This document shows, one piece after another, positions 45,741-54,197 of a stretch of 54,197 nt of DNA (positions are counted from its first letter, which is position 1; the number at the start of each line of letters is the position of its first letter). A program made the position numbers and the translations under genes. The DNA comes from Fidelibacterota bacterium (GTDB lineage Bacteria > Fidelibacterota > UBA8477 > JABMPR01), in contig JABMOS010000009.1 of the NCBI GenBank assembly GCA_013203185.1, forward strand, positions 1 through 54,197. The letters are read 5' to 3'. The notes under the pieces were generated by a model, which worked only from the letters and a program-made list of their open reading frames with translations, had not been told where the DNA came from and did not search any database.

Positions 45741-47233
45741 TGAGTGAGCGCACCTTAAATGAGATTATGGATCAGCGTAAAGAAAAGATTAAAACGCTGC
45801 TGGCTGAAGGTATAAATCCATATCCACATAAATACGAACGTACCCACCTGATAACTGACGCGTTGGAGCTTTTTGACGACCTCCAGGAGAAAAAAGGCAC
45901 TCGATTAGCTGGTAGACTCATGTCCAGGCGTGTTATGGGTAAAGCCAGTTTTGCAAACATCATGGATGGTAGCGGGAAAGTGCAACTTTACATCGGTCGT
46001 GATGATATCGGCGTTGATACTTACATGATGTTCAAGCAACTGGACATTGGCGATTTCGTGGGTGTGAGTGGTGAACTTATGACAACTCGAACTGGTGAAA
46101 AAACCCTGAAAGTTCATGAGTTAACTCTGCTGAGTAAGAATGTTCGCCCGCTTCCCAACGTAAAGGAGAAGGATGGTCAGACGTTTGATGGCTTTGAGGA
46201 CAAAGAGCAGCGCTATCGTAAACGCTATCTAGATCTCATTGTCAATCCTGAGGTGAAGGAAACCTTCGTTAAAAGGGCAAAGATTTATAAGAGCATTCGT
46301 GCCTTTTTTGACGATTCAGGCTACCTGGAGGTGGAAACACCTATTCTTCAACCCCTCTACGGAGGTGCATCAGCACGTCCCTTTAAAACCCACCACAATG
46401 CCCTGGATATTGATCTCTACTTGCGTATCGCAGATGAACTGTATCTCAAAAGGTTAATTATAGGTGGTTTTGAAAAGGTATTTGAATTTTCTCGTAACTT
46501 TCGAAATGAGGGTATGGATCGCACCCACAATCCTGAATTTACGGCCATTGAGTGGTACGAAGCCTATGTTGATTATTTCTATCTCATGGATCAAGTCGAA
46601 GCTCTCTTTAAGCATCTGGCCGCAGATCTGGGACAGAGTACATTTGAGTTTAATGATCATAAAATAGATCTTACGCAACCCTTTCACCGTGCGACCATGG
46701 CAGAGCTGGTTCAGAAGCATGCCAATATTGATCTATCAACGGCTGATACGGCTGAGCTTCTCAAAGTTTGCCGTGAACACAAGATTGATGCTGCAAGTGA
46801 TGCAAATTATGGCCAGCTTTTGGATGCCCTATTCGATGAATTAGTACAACCACATTTGAGTCACCCCACTTTTGTTACAGAATATCCCAAAGCAATTTCG
46901 CCTCTTGCCAAAGAGAAGCGTGAGAGTGATGGGACATTTGTTGAGAGATTTGAATTATTTATTGCTGGGTATGAATTTGCCAATGCTTTCAGTGAGTTAA
47001 ATGATCCCATTGACCAACGGGAGAGACTGGAAGCCCAGTCTGCCCTTCGAGCAGCAGGGGATGAAGAAGCTCAGACTTTGGACGAGGATTTCCTTCAGGC
47101 CATGGAATATGGCATGCCTCCCACAGGAGGTGTTGGTCTTGGACTTGATCGTTTGATCATGATGCTAACAGGGAATAGATCCATCAGGGATGTATTGCTG
47201 TTCCCACAAATGCGTCCTGAAGTAAAAGGATAG
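45740..47233 (+). CDS. lysS: Lysyl-tRNA synthetase (class II)
   Basis: LysRS (497 aa) charges tRNA-Lys. An N-terminal OB-fold anticodon-binding domain (RLAGRLMSRRVMGKASF) precedes the class II core with motif 1 region (EVETPILQPLYGGASARPF), motif 2 (FEFSRNFRNEGMD) and motif 3 (GVGLGLDRLIMMLTG). Length matches the bacterial family. It shares one base with the prfB stop, the same prfB-lysS order as in Escherichia coli. Confidence 0.97.
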   Translation: MSERTLNEIMDQRKEKIKTLLAEGINPYPHKYERTHLITDALELFDDLQEKKGTRLAGRLMSRRVMGKASFANIMDGSGKVQLYIGRDDIGVDTYMMFKQLDIGDFVGVSGELMTTRTGEKTLKVHELTLLSKNVRPLPNVKEKDGQTFDGFEDKEQRYRKRYLDLIVNPEVKETFVKRAKIYKSIRAFFDDSGYLEVETPILQPLYGGASARPFKTHHNALDIDLYLRIADELYLKRLIIGGFEKVFEFSRNFRNEGMDRTHNPEFTAIEWYEAYVDYFYLMDQVEALFKHLAADLGQSTFEFNDHKIDLTQPFHRATMAELVQKHANIDLSTADTAELLKVCREHKIDAASDANYGQLLDALFDELVQPHLSHPTFVTEYPKAISPLAKEKRESDGTFVERFELFIAGYEFANAFSELNDPIDQRERLEAQSALRAAGDEEAQTLDEDFLQAMEYGMPPTGGVGLGLDRLIMMLTGNRSIRDVLLFPQMRPEVKG

Positions 47234-47249
47234 GTTAAAGAGCCTAGAA

Positions 47250-48452
47250 GTGTCCTATACTGGCTATCTCGCGACACGGTATCTTTTCGGTAAACACCAG
47301 GTTCCCTTTATAGCGTTTATTTCTCGCACTACCATGATTGGAATGGCCCTGGGCGTGGCTACCCTGTTGTTAGCTCTGGGTGTAATGCGCGGGTTTGAGT
47401 CAGTAGTCACCAATAAAATAATCGGATTCGATACGCATATTCGCATTGAAAAACTATTTCAATCTGGTTTTGATCTTGATGCTGAAAAAATTTCTCAAAT
47501 TTCTGAGATCCCTGGCGTTGAACAAATATTCCGCATCAAAAAAGCAGAGGTAATGCTTAAAGCCAACAGTATTACCGAAGGTGCTCTTCTTGAAGTGATG
47601 CCTGAATCAGCATTGAGTCAGCTATACTCGGTGAGTTCAAACTATACAAAAGGGGAGAGCAACCAATCGGGTCTGATTATTGGTGCAGCCTTGGCTGACC
47701 AGCTTGAAGTGGGCATCTCAGACCAGATTCTCGTCTATGATTTAGGATCCTTCACTGATCAAATGGGTCTCCCCACTATTGCTTCGAGCCGAGTTCAGGC
47801 TGTCTATGAATCAGGTATGATTGATTATGATCGGAGTTTTCTCTATTGCTCACCACAAACCATGGATGAGCTATTCCCTGATAGTCCAGATACAGATGAT
47901 TTTGGTATTTTTCTTACTGATATTTCTCTCACCAATGATGTGATGAACCAGATTGACCAAATTCTTCCCTATTCCCACTTGTCTATTTCCTGGCGGGACA
48001 GGCATCAAACCTTGTTCAACTGGATGAAAACACAGCAACTCCCAATTTTTATCATCTTTAGCCTGATAATGATTGTGGCACTGGTCAATATTGCTAGTAC
48101 ACTCATCTTGATAATTATGGAGAAAAGAACGGAGATTGGTACCTTACGGGCCCTGGGTACCAGTAAAAAACGGATCCGGCGAATTTTTGCACTAGAGGGG
48201 CTGATGATGGGACTCATTGGGACCATCGCAGGGATCATGTTCTCTGTTTTACTATCCTGGCTTCAGACAAGATTTGGACTCATTTCACTCCCCAGTGATG
48301 TCTATTTCATGGACAAGGTCTCAATATTAATTGGGCTAAAGGATGTTATTGGCATATCAGGAGGCGTCATTTTGCTGGCTATCCTATCTTCACTTATCCC
48401 TGCTATGCAGGCAAGTCGTCTCCAGCCTGCTGACACTTTGAGGGATGAATGA
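47250..48452 (+). CDS. lolC: Lipoprotein-releasing ABC transporter permease (LolC/LolE family)
   Basis: FtsX-like permease (400 aa) with an N-terminal membrane helix (IGMALGVATLLLALGVMRG), a large periplasmic MacB-type core domain and three C-terminal helices; TEIGTLRALGTS is the coupling helix region that contacts the ATPase. Starts at GTG 47250. It overlaps the second permease by ATGA, followed by the ATPase gene, the arrangement of lolC-lolE-lolD that extracts lipoproteins from the inner membrane. A MacB-like exporter is a less likely reading. Confidence 0.87.
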   Translation: MSYTGYLATRYLFGKHQVPFIAFISRTTMIGMALGVATLLLALGVMRGFESVVTNKIIGFDTHIRIEKLFQSGFDLDAEKISQISEIPGVEQIFRIKKAEVMLKANSITEGALLEVMPESALSQLYSVSSNYTKGESNQSGLIIGAALADQLEVGISDQILVYDLGSFTDQMGLPTIASSRVQAVYESGMIDYDRSFLYCSPQTMDELFPDSPDTDDFGIFLTDISLTNDVMNQIDQILPYSHLSISWRDRHQTLFNWMKTQQLPIFIIFSLIMIVALVNIASTLILIIMEKRTEIGTLRALGTSKKRIRRIFALEGLMMGLIGTIAGIMFSVLLSWLQTRFGLISLPSDVYFMDKVSILIGLKDVIGISGGVILLAILSSLIPAMQASRLQPADTLRDE

Positions 48453-49648
48453 GCCAGTTGAACTGGTATATGGCCCGTCGATATTTCTTTGCCAAGAGGA
48501 GCAATCGATTTATCAGTCTTGTCGGTGGGATATCGATTGTCGGTATTGCTCTGGGCGTCATGGCCCTCATCATAACCATGGCCATACTAAACGGTTTTGA
48601 AGGTGAAGTGACACGCCGCATCGCAAATTTTATTCCTCATGTTGTCATCTCTTCTAAGGCCAATATTGCTGAGCTTCAAGCTTTGGTTCCAGAGGCTAAA
48701 GCCATTTATGCAAGTACGGAACGAAAGGCTGTCCTTGAAGTATTGGATGATAAGATGGTGTTGAATGTTCATGCTATTGATCAGGATTATTGGGAATATT
48801 TCTTAACTGATGCACCCCATGATCAAAATATTTCAGGGCGACTCAGAAGAAGTGAATTTGAATTGCCTGGAATCGTCATTGGTGCTGGAATTGCTGATAA
48901 GTACTTTATCACAACGGGAGATACAGTAAATATTCAGAGTCCTCTGGATATTCGATCAGGCTTGTTTCGTATTCCCCAAAGGCATTTTATTGTGACTGGA
49001 ATCTTTCGTTCTGATATTTTTGATTTTGACCGTAATCTGGCCATCATAGAGTATGCTGAGGGTCGCAGAATGTTTAAATCAGCTGGTAAGGAAGTGATTC
49101 ACATGCAGCTCGATGACTTCAATGATGCAAAAGAGATCAAGACACGGCTGATAAATGCAATTCCTGATTTGGAAATTCAATCCTGGTATGATCAGCATAA
49201 AACCCTCTTCGATGCCATGCGCATGGAAAAGTGGGGGAGCTTTATTGGACTGAATTTGATCATTTTGATAGCAGTATTCAATATTGTCAGTTCGTTGATG
49301 ATGATGGTTCTTGAAAAAACTGGTGACATAGGTATTCTGCGGGTCATGGGTGCACAATCGTCAGATATCAGGAAAATTTTTAATCTTCAGGGTCTCATTG
49401 TGGCCTTTCTTGGTGTCGTCCTCGGTGTGCTGGTGGGAAGTCTGCTGGTTCTAAGCCAGATAAAGTGGAGCTGGATTACGCTGCCAGATGAAATCTATTT
49501 GATACCAGTCCTACCAGTAGAATTATACTGGTCTGAAGTGTTCATGGTGGGAATTGTGGCCTTTGCCATCGTTCAATTGTCGGTTCGATATCCATCCAAA
49601 AAAGCAGCAAAGCTTTTACCTCTGGATGCAATCAATTATAAAAGATAG
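48449..49648 (+). CDS. lolE: Lipoprotein-releasing ABC transporter permease (LolE/LolC family)
   Basis: Second FtsX-like permease (399 aa), paralogous to the previous one and colinear with it. It has an N-terminal helix (GIALGVMALIITMAILNG), a periplasmic domain and three C-terminal helices with GDIGILRVMGAQ before them. Two distinct permeases with one ATPase suggest a LolCDE-type heterodimer rather than the LolF2 form. It ends 10 bases before lolD. Confidence 0.87.
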   Translation: MSQLNWYMARRYFFAKRSNRFISLVGGISIVGIALGVMALIITMAILNGFEGEVTRRIANFIPHVVISSKANIAELQALVPEAKAIYASTERKAVLEVLDDKMVLNVHAIDQDYWEYFLTDAPHDQNISGRLRRSEFELPGIVIGAGIADKYFITTGDTVNIQSPLDIRSGLFRIPQRHFIVTGIFRSDIFDFDRNLAIIEYAEGRRMFKSAGKEVIHMQLDDFNDAKEIKTRLINAIPDLEIQSWYDQHKTLFDAMRMEKWGSFIGLNLIILIAVFNIVSSLMMMVLEKTGDIGILRVMGAQSSDIRKIFNLQGLIVAFLGVVLGVLVGSLLVLSQIKWSWITLPDEIYLIPVLPVELYWSEVFMVGIVAFAIVQLSVRYPSKKAAKLLPLDAINYKR

Positions 49649-49658
49649 AGAAGCAGAT

Positions 49659-50315
49659 ATGAATACAATCCTTCAAGTTATCGATATTAACAAGAGCTAC
49701 TCAGCAGCTGGCGAAAGTCTTGAAGTCCTGAAGAACGTCAATTTGAGTATGGATAGAGGTGAAATTGTCGCCATCAATGGTCCTTCAGGGATTGGGAAGA
49801 CCACACTGCTTAACATTATCGGCACGCTTGATAATGCAGATTCAGGTGAATTGATTATTTCCGGCAAAACGCCCTTGAACATGAATGACGAAGCTTTGAG
49901 CACCTTTCGTGCTGAGAATCTAGGGTACATATTTCAATTTCACTATTTACTTCCAGAATTTACAGCATTAGAAAACGTATTGATTCCCGGGAAGATAATT
50001 GACCTTGAAAAAGGAATGGCCCAGGAACGCGCAAGAAGCCTCCTGGAAGCCGTTGGCGTCTATGAGAGGCGTCATCATAAGCCTTCACAGTTATCTGGGG
50101 GTGAGCGGCAGCGTGTGGCAGTAGCCCGAGCTTTGATGAATCGTCCTGAATTGGTGTTGGCTGATGAACCCACAGGGAACCTTGATCCAGATAATGGCAA
50201 ACGCCTTATCGATTTGATTCACTCCGTAAGAACCGAGTTTGGACAGTCTTTTCTTATTGCAACTCACAGTAGATCACTGTCTGCAGCTTGTGATAGAGTC
50301 TTCACCCTGACATAA
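49659..50315 (+). CDS. lolD: Lipoprotein-releasing ABC transporter ATP-binding protein
   Basis: ABC ATPase (218 aa): Walker [12 protein letters not shown]-loop [16 protein letters not shown], signature [10 protein letters not shown], Walker B LVLADEPT and H-loop [17 protein letters not shown] is typical of LolD. I chose ATG 49659 ([10 protein letters not shown]) because the longer frame to 49554 overlaps lolE by about 95 bases and has no family sequence. The RBS is a weak AGAGAAG. Confidence 0.91.
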   Translation: MNTILQVIDINKSYSAAGESLEVLKNVNLSMDRGEIVAINGPSGIGKTTLLNIIGTLDNADSGELIISGKTPLNMNDEALSTFRAENLGYIFQFHYLLPEFTALENVLIPGKIIDLEKGMAQERARSLLEAVGVYERRHHKPSQLSGGERQRVAVARALMNRPELVLADEPTGNLDPDNGKRLIDLIHSVRTEFGQSFLIATHSRSLSAACDRVFTLT

Positions 50316-50338
50316 TCGAATTCAATCACACACATTGA

Positions 50339-50367
50339 TTTACACAGAGGGGTTCATGCCCTATATT
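50339..50367 (+). promoter_or_regulatory. Likely promoter of clpC
   Basis: TTTACA (50339-50344) and TATATT (50362-50367) are separated by exactly 17 bases, 39 bases before the clpC start. Each hexamer matches the sigma-70 consensus at five of six positions. No CtsR or HrcA/CIRCE site was seen. Confidence 0.6.
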
Positions 50368-50405
50368 AGCACCTGTTGAAACATGAATAATTTTGAGGTT
50401 ATAAA

Positions 50406-52877
50406 TTGAAAGCAAATTTCCATAAAAAACTCCAGGCTGTGATTCAGCTCTCCAAAGAAGAGGCTATCAGGCTGGGGCACGCATATATTGGTTCTGAACA
50501 TCTATTGTTGGGAATCTTCAGGCAGGGTGACAATAAGGTCATAGATATCCTGCAGTCCTTAAATATTGATCCTACTGAAATTAAGAATCACATTGAGGAG
50601 CAAATCCGTACATCAGGTGGCACCATGATTCTTGGCACACTTCCCTTTACCAAGCGAGCCGAGCGAATTTTAAAGAATACTTACCAGGAAGCTCGTGATC
50701 TTAATGCCGACATCGTGGATGTTGAGCATTTACTCCTGGCAATACTTCGTGAGCAAGAAGGCATTGCTGCTGATATGCTGGCGCAATTCAGTATAGACTA
50801 TGAAATAGTTCGCGATGAAATGGAGTTTTCTCCTGAGGCAGGAGGGCGTGAGTCCGAACCTGGCAAAGGGAAACCTCAAAGTAAAACACCTGCTCTGGAT
50901 CATTTTGGTCGAGACATGACTGCCTTAGCAAGGGGTGGCAAACTTGATCCTGTTATAGGCAGAGACAAAGAAATAGAGAGGGTCGCCCAGATTCTTTCTC
51001 GCAGGAAAAAGAATAATCCAGTGCTTATTGGCGAACCTGGTGTAGGCAAAACAGCAATAGCTGAAGGCTTGGCTTTGAGAATTATCGGAAAGAAAGTTCC
51101 CCGCATACTCTTAAGTAAGCGATTGGTCTCACTTGATCTAGCTGCTTTGATCGCAGGTACCAAGTACCGTGGTCAGTTTGAAGAGAGAATGAAGGCCGTT
51201 ACTGCTGAGCTGGAAAAAAATGACGATATCATTCTATTTATTGATGAACTCCATACCATTGTTGGCGCAGGTGCGGCCAGCGGATCCATGGATGCCAGTA
51301 ATATGTTCAAGCCAGCCCTTGCCCGGGGTGACTTGCAGTGTATTGGTGCTACGACCCTGGATGAGTTTAGAAAATATGTTGAAAAAGATGGCGCTCTGGA
51401 GCGACGCTTCCAGAAAGTCATGGTAGAACCTCCATCAAGAAAAGAAACCTTACAGATTTTACATGGTTTGAAAGATCGCTATGAGGCTCACCACAATGTG
51501 CAGTACAGCGATGAGGCCCTGGAAGCTGCCGTGTCCTATTCAAGCCGCTACATACAGGATAAATTTCACCCCGATAAAGCCATTGATGTCATGGATGAAG
51601 CCGGAGCCAGAGTGCATTTGGCCAATGTGGACATCCCTGATAATATTGTGCAACTTGAAGCTGAATTAGACAACCTTCGTATCAGAAAAGAAGATGTTGT
51701 CCGCAACCAGGAATTTGAGTTGGCCGCATCTCTCCGAGATGATGAGAGAAATCTTACTAAGAAATTAGAAGAAGCCAATGAAGAGTGGAATACGGCTATG
51801 AAGATTGATCCACCACCTGTTCAAATTGTGGATATTGCAGCTGTGGTTTCATTGATGACCAGTATTCCTATTCAGGATGTGGCTGAGAGTGAGGCTGAGA
51901 GGCTTTTGAAGCTTGAGTCTGAGATGACCAAGCACCTGGTGGGGCAGGAGCACGTGATATTGGCAATGGCCAAGGCGCTAAGACGTGCTCGTAGTGGATT
52001 TCGCGATCCACGTAAACCTATTGGTTCATTTCTTTTTCTAGGACCCACTGGTGTTGGCAAAACAGAGATGGCAAAGGTATTGGCCAAGTATATCTATCAG
52101 AATGAGAAAGCACTCATAAAAATGGATATGTCAGAGTATTCCGAGCGCTTTAATGTGAGTCGACTGATTGGTGCCCCTCCAGGATATGTGGGGTATGAAG
52201 AAGGCGGTACACTTACTGAGGCTGTACGCCGTAATCCATATAGTGTGGTTCTTTTTGATGAAATTGAAAAAGCCCACCCTGAAGTATATAATATGCTCCT
52301 TCAGATCATGGACGAAGGACAATTGACAGACAGCCTGGGTCATACAGTTGATTTTAAGAACTGCATTTTGATCATGACTTCCAATCTGGGAGTAAAGAAT
52401 CTTACCCAGCCAGGAATTGGTTTCAATCGTAAAGATCACAAAGCCATTCTTGATGATCAGCGTGCCAAGATAAACAAGGAAATGAAAGAGACTTTCAAAC
52501 CTGAATTTATCAATCGGCTCACTGATTCATTTGTATTCAACTCATTGATACGTAAGGATTTAATCCAAATTGTGGATCTCATCCTAGATGATGTAAGCAA
52601 TTACGCCAACGAGAAAAATGTCAAAATCAAACTGAGTCCAGCCGCAAAGGCTTTGATTGTTGATCAGGAGATGGAGACTGCATATGGTGCGCGTCCCTTG
52701 AGACGGATCATTCAGAATTTGATTGAGGACAAGATTGCAGAAATGACACTGAAAGGTCATGTTAAAGCGGACTCCACAGTTGCCGTATCTGTAAAAAATA
52801 GACTCCTGACCTTCAAAGTTTCCAGGTCAGTCAAGAAAAAATCATCAAAATCTGAGGCCTCACTAAATCACGAGTGA
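50406..52877 (+). CDS. clpC: ATP-dependent Clp protease ATP-binding subunit ClpC
   Basis: Hsp100 unfoldase (823 aa) that feeds proteins to ClpP. The N-terminal double Clp repeat ([16 protein letters not shown] and [11 protein letters not shown]) is followed by AAA1 with Walker A GEPGVGKT (209-216), a short UVR/M region ([12 protein letters not shown]), AAA2 with Walker A GPTGVGKT (546-553), and a tripeptide IGF in PGIGF, the ClpP-binding loop. The start is TTG 50406 with GAGG seven bases before it. The UVR motif and lack of a long coiled-coil middle domain separate it from ClpB. clpP is not in the window. Confidence 0.95.
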   Translation: MKANFHKKLQAVIQLSKEEAIRLGHAYIGSEHLLLGIFRQGDNKVIDILQSLNIDPTEIKNHIEEQIRTSGGTMILGTLPFTKRAERILKNTYQEARDLNADIVDVEHLLLAILREQEGIAADMLAQFSIDYEIVRDEMEFSPEAGGRESEPGKGKPQSKTPALDHFGRDMTALARGGKLDPVIGRDKEIERVAQILSRRKKNNPVLIGEPGVGKTAIAEGLALRIIGKKVPRILLSKRLVSLDLAALIAGTKYRGQFEERMKAVTAELEKNDDIILFIDELHTIVGAGAASGSMDASNMFKPALARGDLQCIGATTLDEFRKYVEKDGALERRFQKVMVEPPSRKETLQILHGLKDRYEAHHNVQYSDEALEAAVSYSSRYIQDKFHPDKAIDVMDEAGARVHLANVDIPDNIVQLEAELDNLRIRKEDVVRNQEFELAASLRDDERNLTKKLEEANEEWNTAMKIDPPPVQIVDIAAVVSLMTSIPIQDVAESEAERLLKLESEMTKHLVGQEHVILAMAKALRRARSGFRDPRKPIGSFLFLGPTGVGKTEMAKVLAKYIYQNEKALIKMDMSEYSERFNVSRLIGAPPGYVGYEEGGTLTEAVRRNPYSVVLFDEIEKAHPEVYNMLLQIMDEGQLTDSLGHTVDFKNCILIMTSNLGVKNLTQPGIGFNRKDHKAILDDQRAKINKEMKETFKPEFINRLTDSFVFNSLIRKDLIQIVDLILDDVSNYANEKNVKIKLSPAAKALIVDQEMETAYGARPLRRIIQNLIEDKIAEMTLKGHVKADSTVAVSVKNRLLTFKVSRSVKKKSSKSEASLNHE

Positions 52878-53557
52878 GATCCTTCTTGAAAACATCGAAC
52901 ACAGTCATCGTAATCCCGGTCTATAACGACCGGGATTCTGTTTTAGGGCTTGTTCAGGGAATAAGAACTATCATCGATTGTCCAATAATAGTTATTGATG
53001 ATGGATCATCAGATGGAATCAGAGCTGAAGATTTTGTGGACGTTGCATATATGAAGCATTCTGAGAACAGGGGCAAGGGTGCTGCTTTGAAAACAGGGCT
53101 GAACCTTGCACAAAGAGCAGGTTTCGATTATGCGATTACCCTGGATGCAGATGGTCAGCATGACCCACACGAAATACCTAATTTTATTTCTCAGACAAAG
53201 GAATATCCAGATTCTCTCGTGGTGGGAATGCGCAATTTGATTAACAGGGATATGCCATTCCATCGCCAATTATCAAACAATGTCACCAGCCTGATGTTAT
53301 CCTTAAGAATAGGACAGAGAGTGAGAGATAGTCAGGTGGGATATCGCTGTTATCCATTGAAGTATAGTCGATTATGGGATTCTATTGAAGATGGATTCAT
53401 GTTTGAGTCAGTGGTCTTTTTTAATGCAGCGAAGCTGAGAATCCCCTTAGCCTGGCAAGCAATTCCTGTTATATATGGGAATGAGGAAAGTCATATTAAT
53501 CCTCTTATTGATACATTACGATTTATAAGAACCTTTTTCAGGAGTTTTAAGTGGTAG
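52874..53557 (+). CDS. Family 2 glycosyltransferase
   Basis: GT-A fold enzyme (227 aa) resembling dolichol-phosphate mannosyltransferase/polyprenol-phosphate transferases. The nucleotide-binding IVIPVYNDRDSV, IVIDDGSSDG, NRGKGAALKTGL and the metal-binding DADGQHDP are all intact, followed by the acceptor QVGYRCYP segment. No membrane segments are obvious. The start is GTG 52874 overlapping the clpC stop, without a clear ribosome-binding site. The acceptor is unknown. Confidence 0.88.
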   Translation: MRSFLKTSNTVIVIPVYNDRDSVLGLVQGIRTIIDCPIIVIDDGSSDGIRAEDFVDVAYMKHSENRGKGAALKTGLNLAQRAGFDYAITLDADGQHDPHEIPNFISQTKEYPDSLVVGMRNLINRDMPFHRQLSNNVTSLMLSLRIGQRVRDSQVGYRCYPLKYSRLWDSIEDGFMFESVVFFNAAKLRIPLAWQAIPVIYGNEESHINPLIDTLRFIRTFFRSFKW

Positions 53558-54045
53558 AATCAGTTCTTCATTTCTTTCAAGAGTTTATACAAGACCCGCG
53601 TTGGATCACGTTTTTATTGGCTATGACACCCATCGGCGAACTCAGGGTAGCCTTACCCTGGGGGATAACTTTTGGGAATATGGTGTGGTATGATGCTTAT
53701 CTGTGGGCTGTAGCAGGAAATTTTTTGATTTCTGTTCCAATAGTCCTTCTTTTAGGTCCAATTTCTAAATTTTTAATGCGATGGCCCCTGGGTGAGAAGT
53801 TTTTCAATTGGTTATTTACCAGAACCCGCCGCAAGGGGAAGATGATAGAAACCTGGGAGTTTCTCGGTTTGGTCATTTTTGTAGGTATACCTTTGCCAGT
53901 CACGGGTGCCTGGACCGGTTCAGCGGCTGCATTTTTATTTGGGTTATCATATAGAAAGTCTTTTCTAGCTATTTTTGCAGGACTCATCATGAGTGCCACG
54001 ATTGTCACCATCATAACGACTACTGGTGTAAAACTCTTCGGTTAG
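53551..54045 (+). CDS. Small multidrug export family (COG2426) membrane protein
   Basis: 164-aa protein with four hydrophobic segments. The pair of re-entrant-like motifs TPIGELRVALPWGI near the N-terminus and GIPLPVTGAWTGSAAA near the C-terminus identify the COG2426 family, related to DedA/VTT proteins. The name is historical; the function is not established. It starts at GTG 53551 with CAGGAG upstream and overlaps the glycosyltransferase by seven bases, so the two may act together on a lipid-linked sugar. Confidence 0.85.
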   Translation: MVESVLHFFQEFIQDPRWITFLLAMTPIGELRVALPWGITFGNMVWYDAYLWAVAGNFLISVPIVLLLGPISKFLMRWPLGEKFFNWLFTRTRRKGKMIETWEFLGLVIFVGIPLPVTGAWTGSAAAFLFGLSYRKSFLAIFAGLIMSATIVTIITTTGVKLFG

Positions 54046-54077
54046 TCCCCATCAGCAGGAAATCCATAATTATCCTT

Positions 54078-54106
54078 TTGCTAACAGTGATTGACAATGA
54101 TATACT
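54078..54106 (+). promoter_or_regulatory. Promoter before the Pro-like tRNA
   Basis: TTGCTA (54078-54083) and TATACT (54101-54106) are separated by 17 bases. Transcription would start near 54113, about 14 bases before the tRNA. A TTGACA at 54091-54096 is too close to TATACT to act as its -35. Confidence 0.5.
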
Positions 54107-54126
54107 ATCGAGCGTTTAGGGCATTT

Positions 54127-54197
54127 CGGGGTGTAGCGCAGCCCGGTAGCGAGCTTCATTCGTGACGAAGAGGTCGGAGGTTCAAATCCTCTAACCC
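54127..54197 (+). tRNA. tRNA-Pro-like gene, aberrant, cut by the window end
   Basis: The sequence follows tRNA-Pro closely: acceptor CGGGGTG, D arm GCGC-AGCCCGGTA, CTTC..GAAG anticodon stem, and a TTCAAAT T loop; the last bases fall outside the window. Four deviations are visible. The anticodon loop is TTCGTGA, giving CGT (Thr) where tRNA-Pro(CGG) has TTCGGGA. A31-C39, G10-A25 and G7-A66 are mismatched. G37 is kept as in Pro tRNAs. It is therefore either a decaying tRNA-Pro or an error-prone contig end. Confidence 0.7.

Noticed and set aside
49554-49658. Long start of lolD
   Set aside because: It overlaps lolE and is out of keeping with LolD N-termini.
50406-52877. ClpB disaggregase
   Set aside because: There is no long coiled-coil middle domain; a UVR motif and an IGF ClpP-binding tripeptide point to ClpC.
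54091-54106. TTGACA plus TATACT as one promoter
   Set aside because: They are only four bases apart; TTGCTA at 54078 has the right 17-base spacing.

Overview
The window is a dense bacterial chromosome segment. Nearly every gene lies on the + strand, and long runs of genes are joined by stop/start overlaps or gaps of a few bases. Three things point to the Fibrobacteres-Chlorobi-Bacteroidetes (FCB) side of the tree, possibly a Marinimicrobia/SAR406-like lineage. First, there is a gingipain-family sortase (PorU) followed by a PorV/PorQ-type barrel. Second, moderate GC is combined with clear Shine-Dalgarno sites. Third, housekeeping synteny (SRP RNA-dnaX-ybaB-recR, tilS-hpt-ftsH-folP) is of a widely conserved kind. 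The phylum call is inference; no rRNA gene is present to confirm it.

Layout. 1-6970: SRP RNA, then a coupled run dnaX-ybaB-recR-pgsA-pgpA-cinA-thpR-recA ending in a strong terminator. 6975-7449: a small intruding cassette carrying a frameshifted GxxExxY gene, bracketed by inverted arrays of 9-bp CGCAAA-type units. 7476-11965: recX, comEC and dihydroorotase. 11962-13824 is the only minus-strand block: a GDSL/SGNH hydrolase, a nitroreductase, a small GIY-YIG protein and tRNA-Leu(CAA) with its own promoter. 13950-16824: acyl-CoA synthetase and gpsA, separated by a terminator. 17098-24887: nrnA-like DHH phosphoesterase, ispH, pdxS, pdxT, dxs, a B12-dependent acyl-CoA mutase large subunit and a CpsB-type PHP phosphatase. 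24904-31183: a cytochrome c maturation cluster in the order ccmE-ccmF-(zinc-ribbon CcmI-like)-(unknown membrane protein)-ccmA-ccmB-ccmC-ccmD. 31196-32269: an archaeal-type (type II) GAPDH-like dehydrogenase. 32330-38484: tilS, hpt, ftsH, folP and cdaA. 38486-44632: PorU, a PorV-like barrel and an SLBB protein. 44633-50315: prfB with a programmed +1 frameshift, lysS and a lolC/lolE/lolD-type lipoprotein export operon. 50406-54045: clpC, a family 2 glycosyltransferase and a small DedA-like/multidrug-export-family membrane protein. From 54127 a Pro-like tRNA with aberrant features runs off the end.

How the genes work together. The first block serves DNA replication and repair and phospholipid synthesis. 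The middle block joins the first and last enzymes of the MEP isoprenoid route to PLP synthesis and to a B12 mutase. Its substrate-specifying residues (Phe and Gln) match isobutyryl-CoA mutase rather than methylmalonyl-CoA mutase. The ccm cluster is of the CxxxY CcmE kind, shows no CcmG or CcmH in the window, and contains two proteins I cannot assign. The envelope is further served by type IX secretion parts, Lol transport, FtsH and a c-di-AMP synthase.

The most notable items are the GxxExxY cassette between recA and recX, the non-canonical ccm cluster, the ICM-like mutase, the type II GAPDH in a bacterium, the degenerate tRNA at the right edge, and two genes (comEC, tilS) whose ribosome-binding regions lie in the arm of a hairpin.
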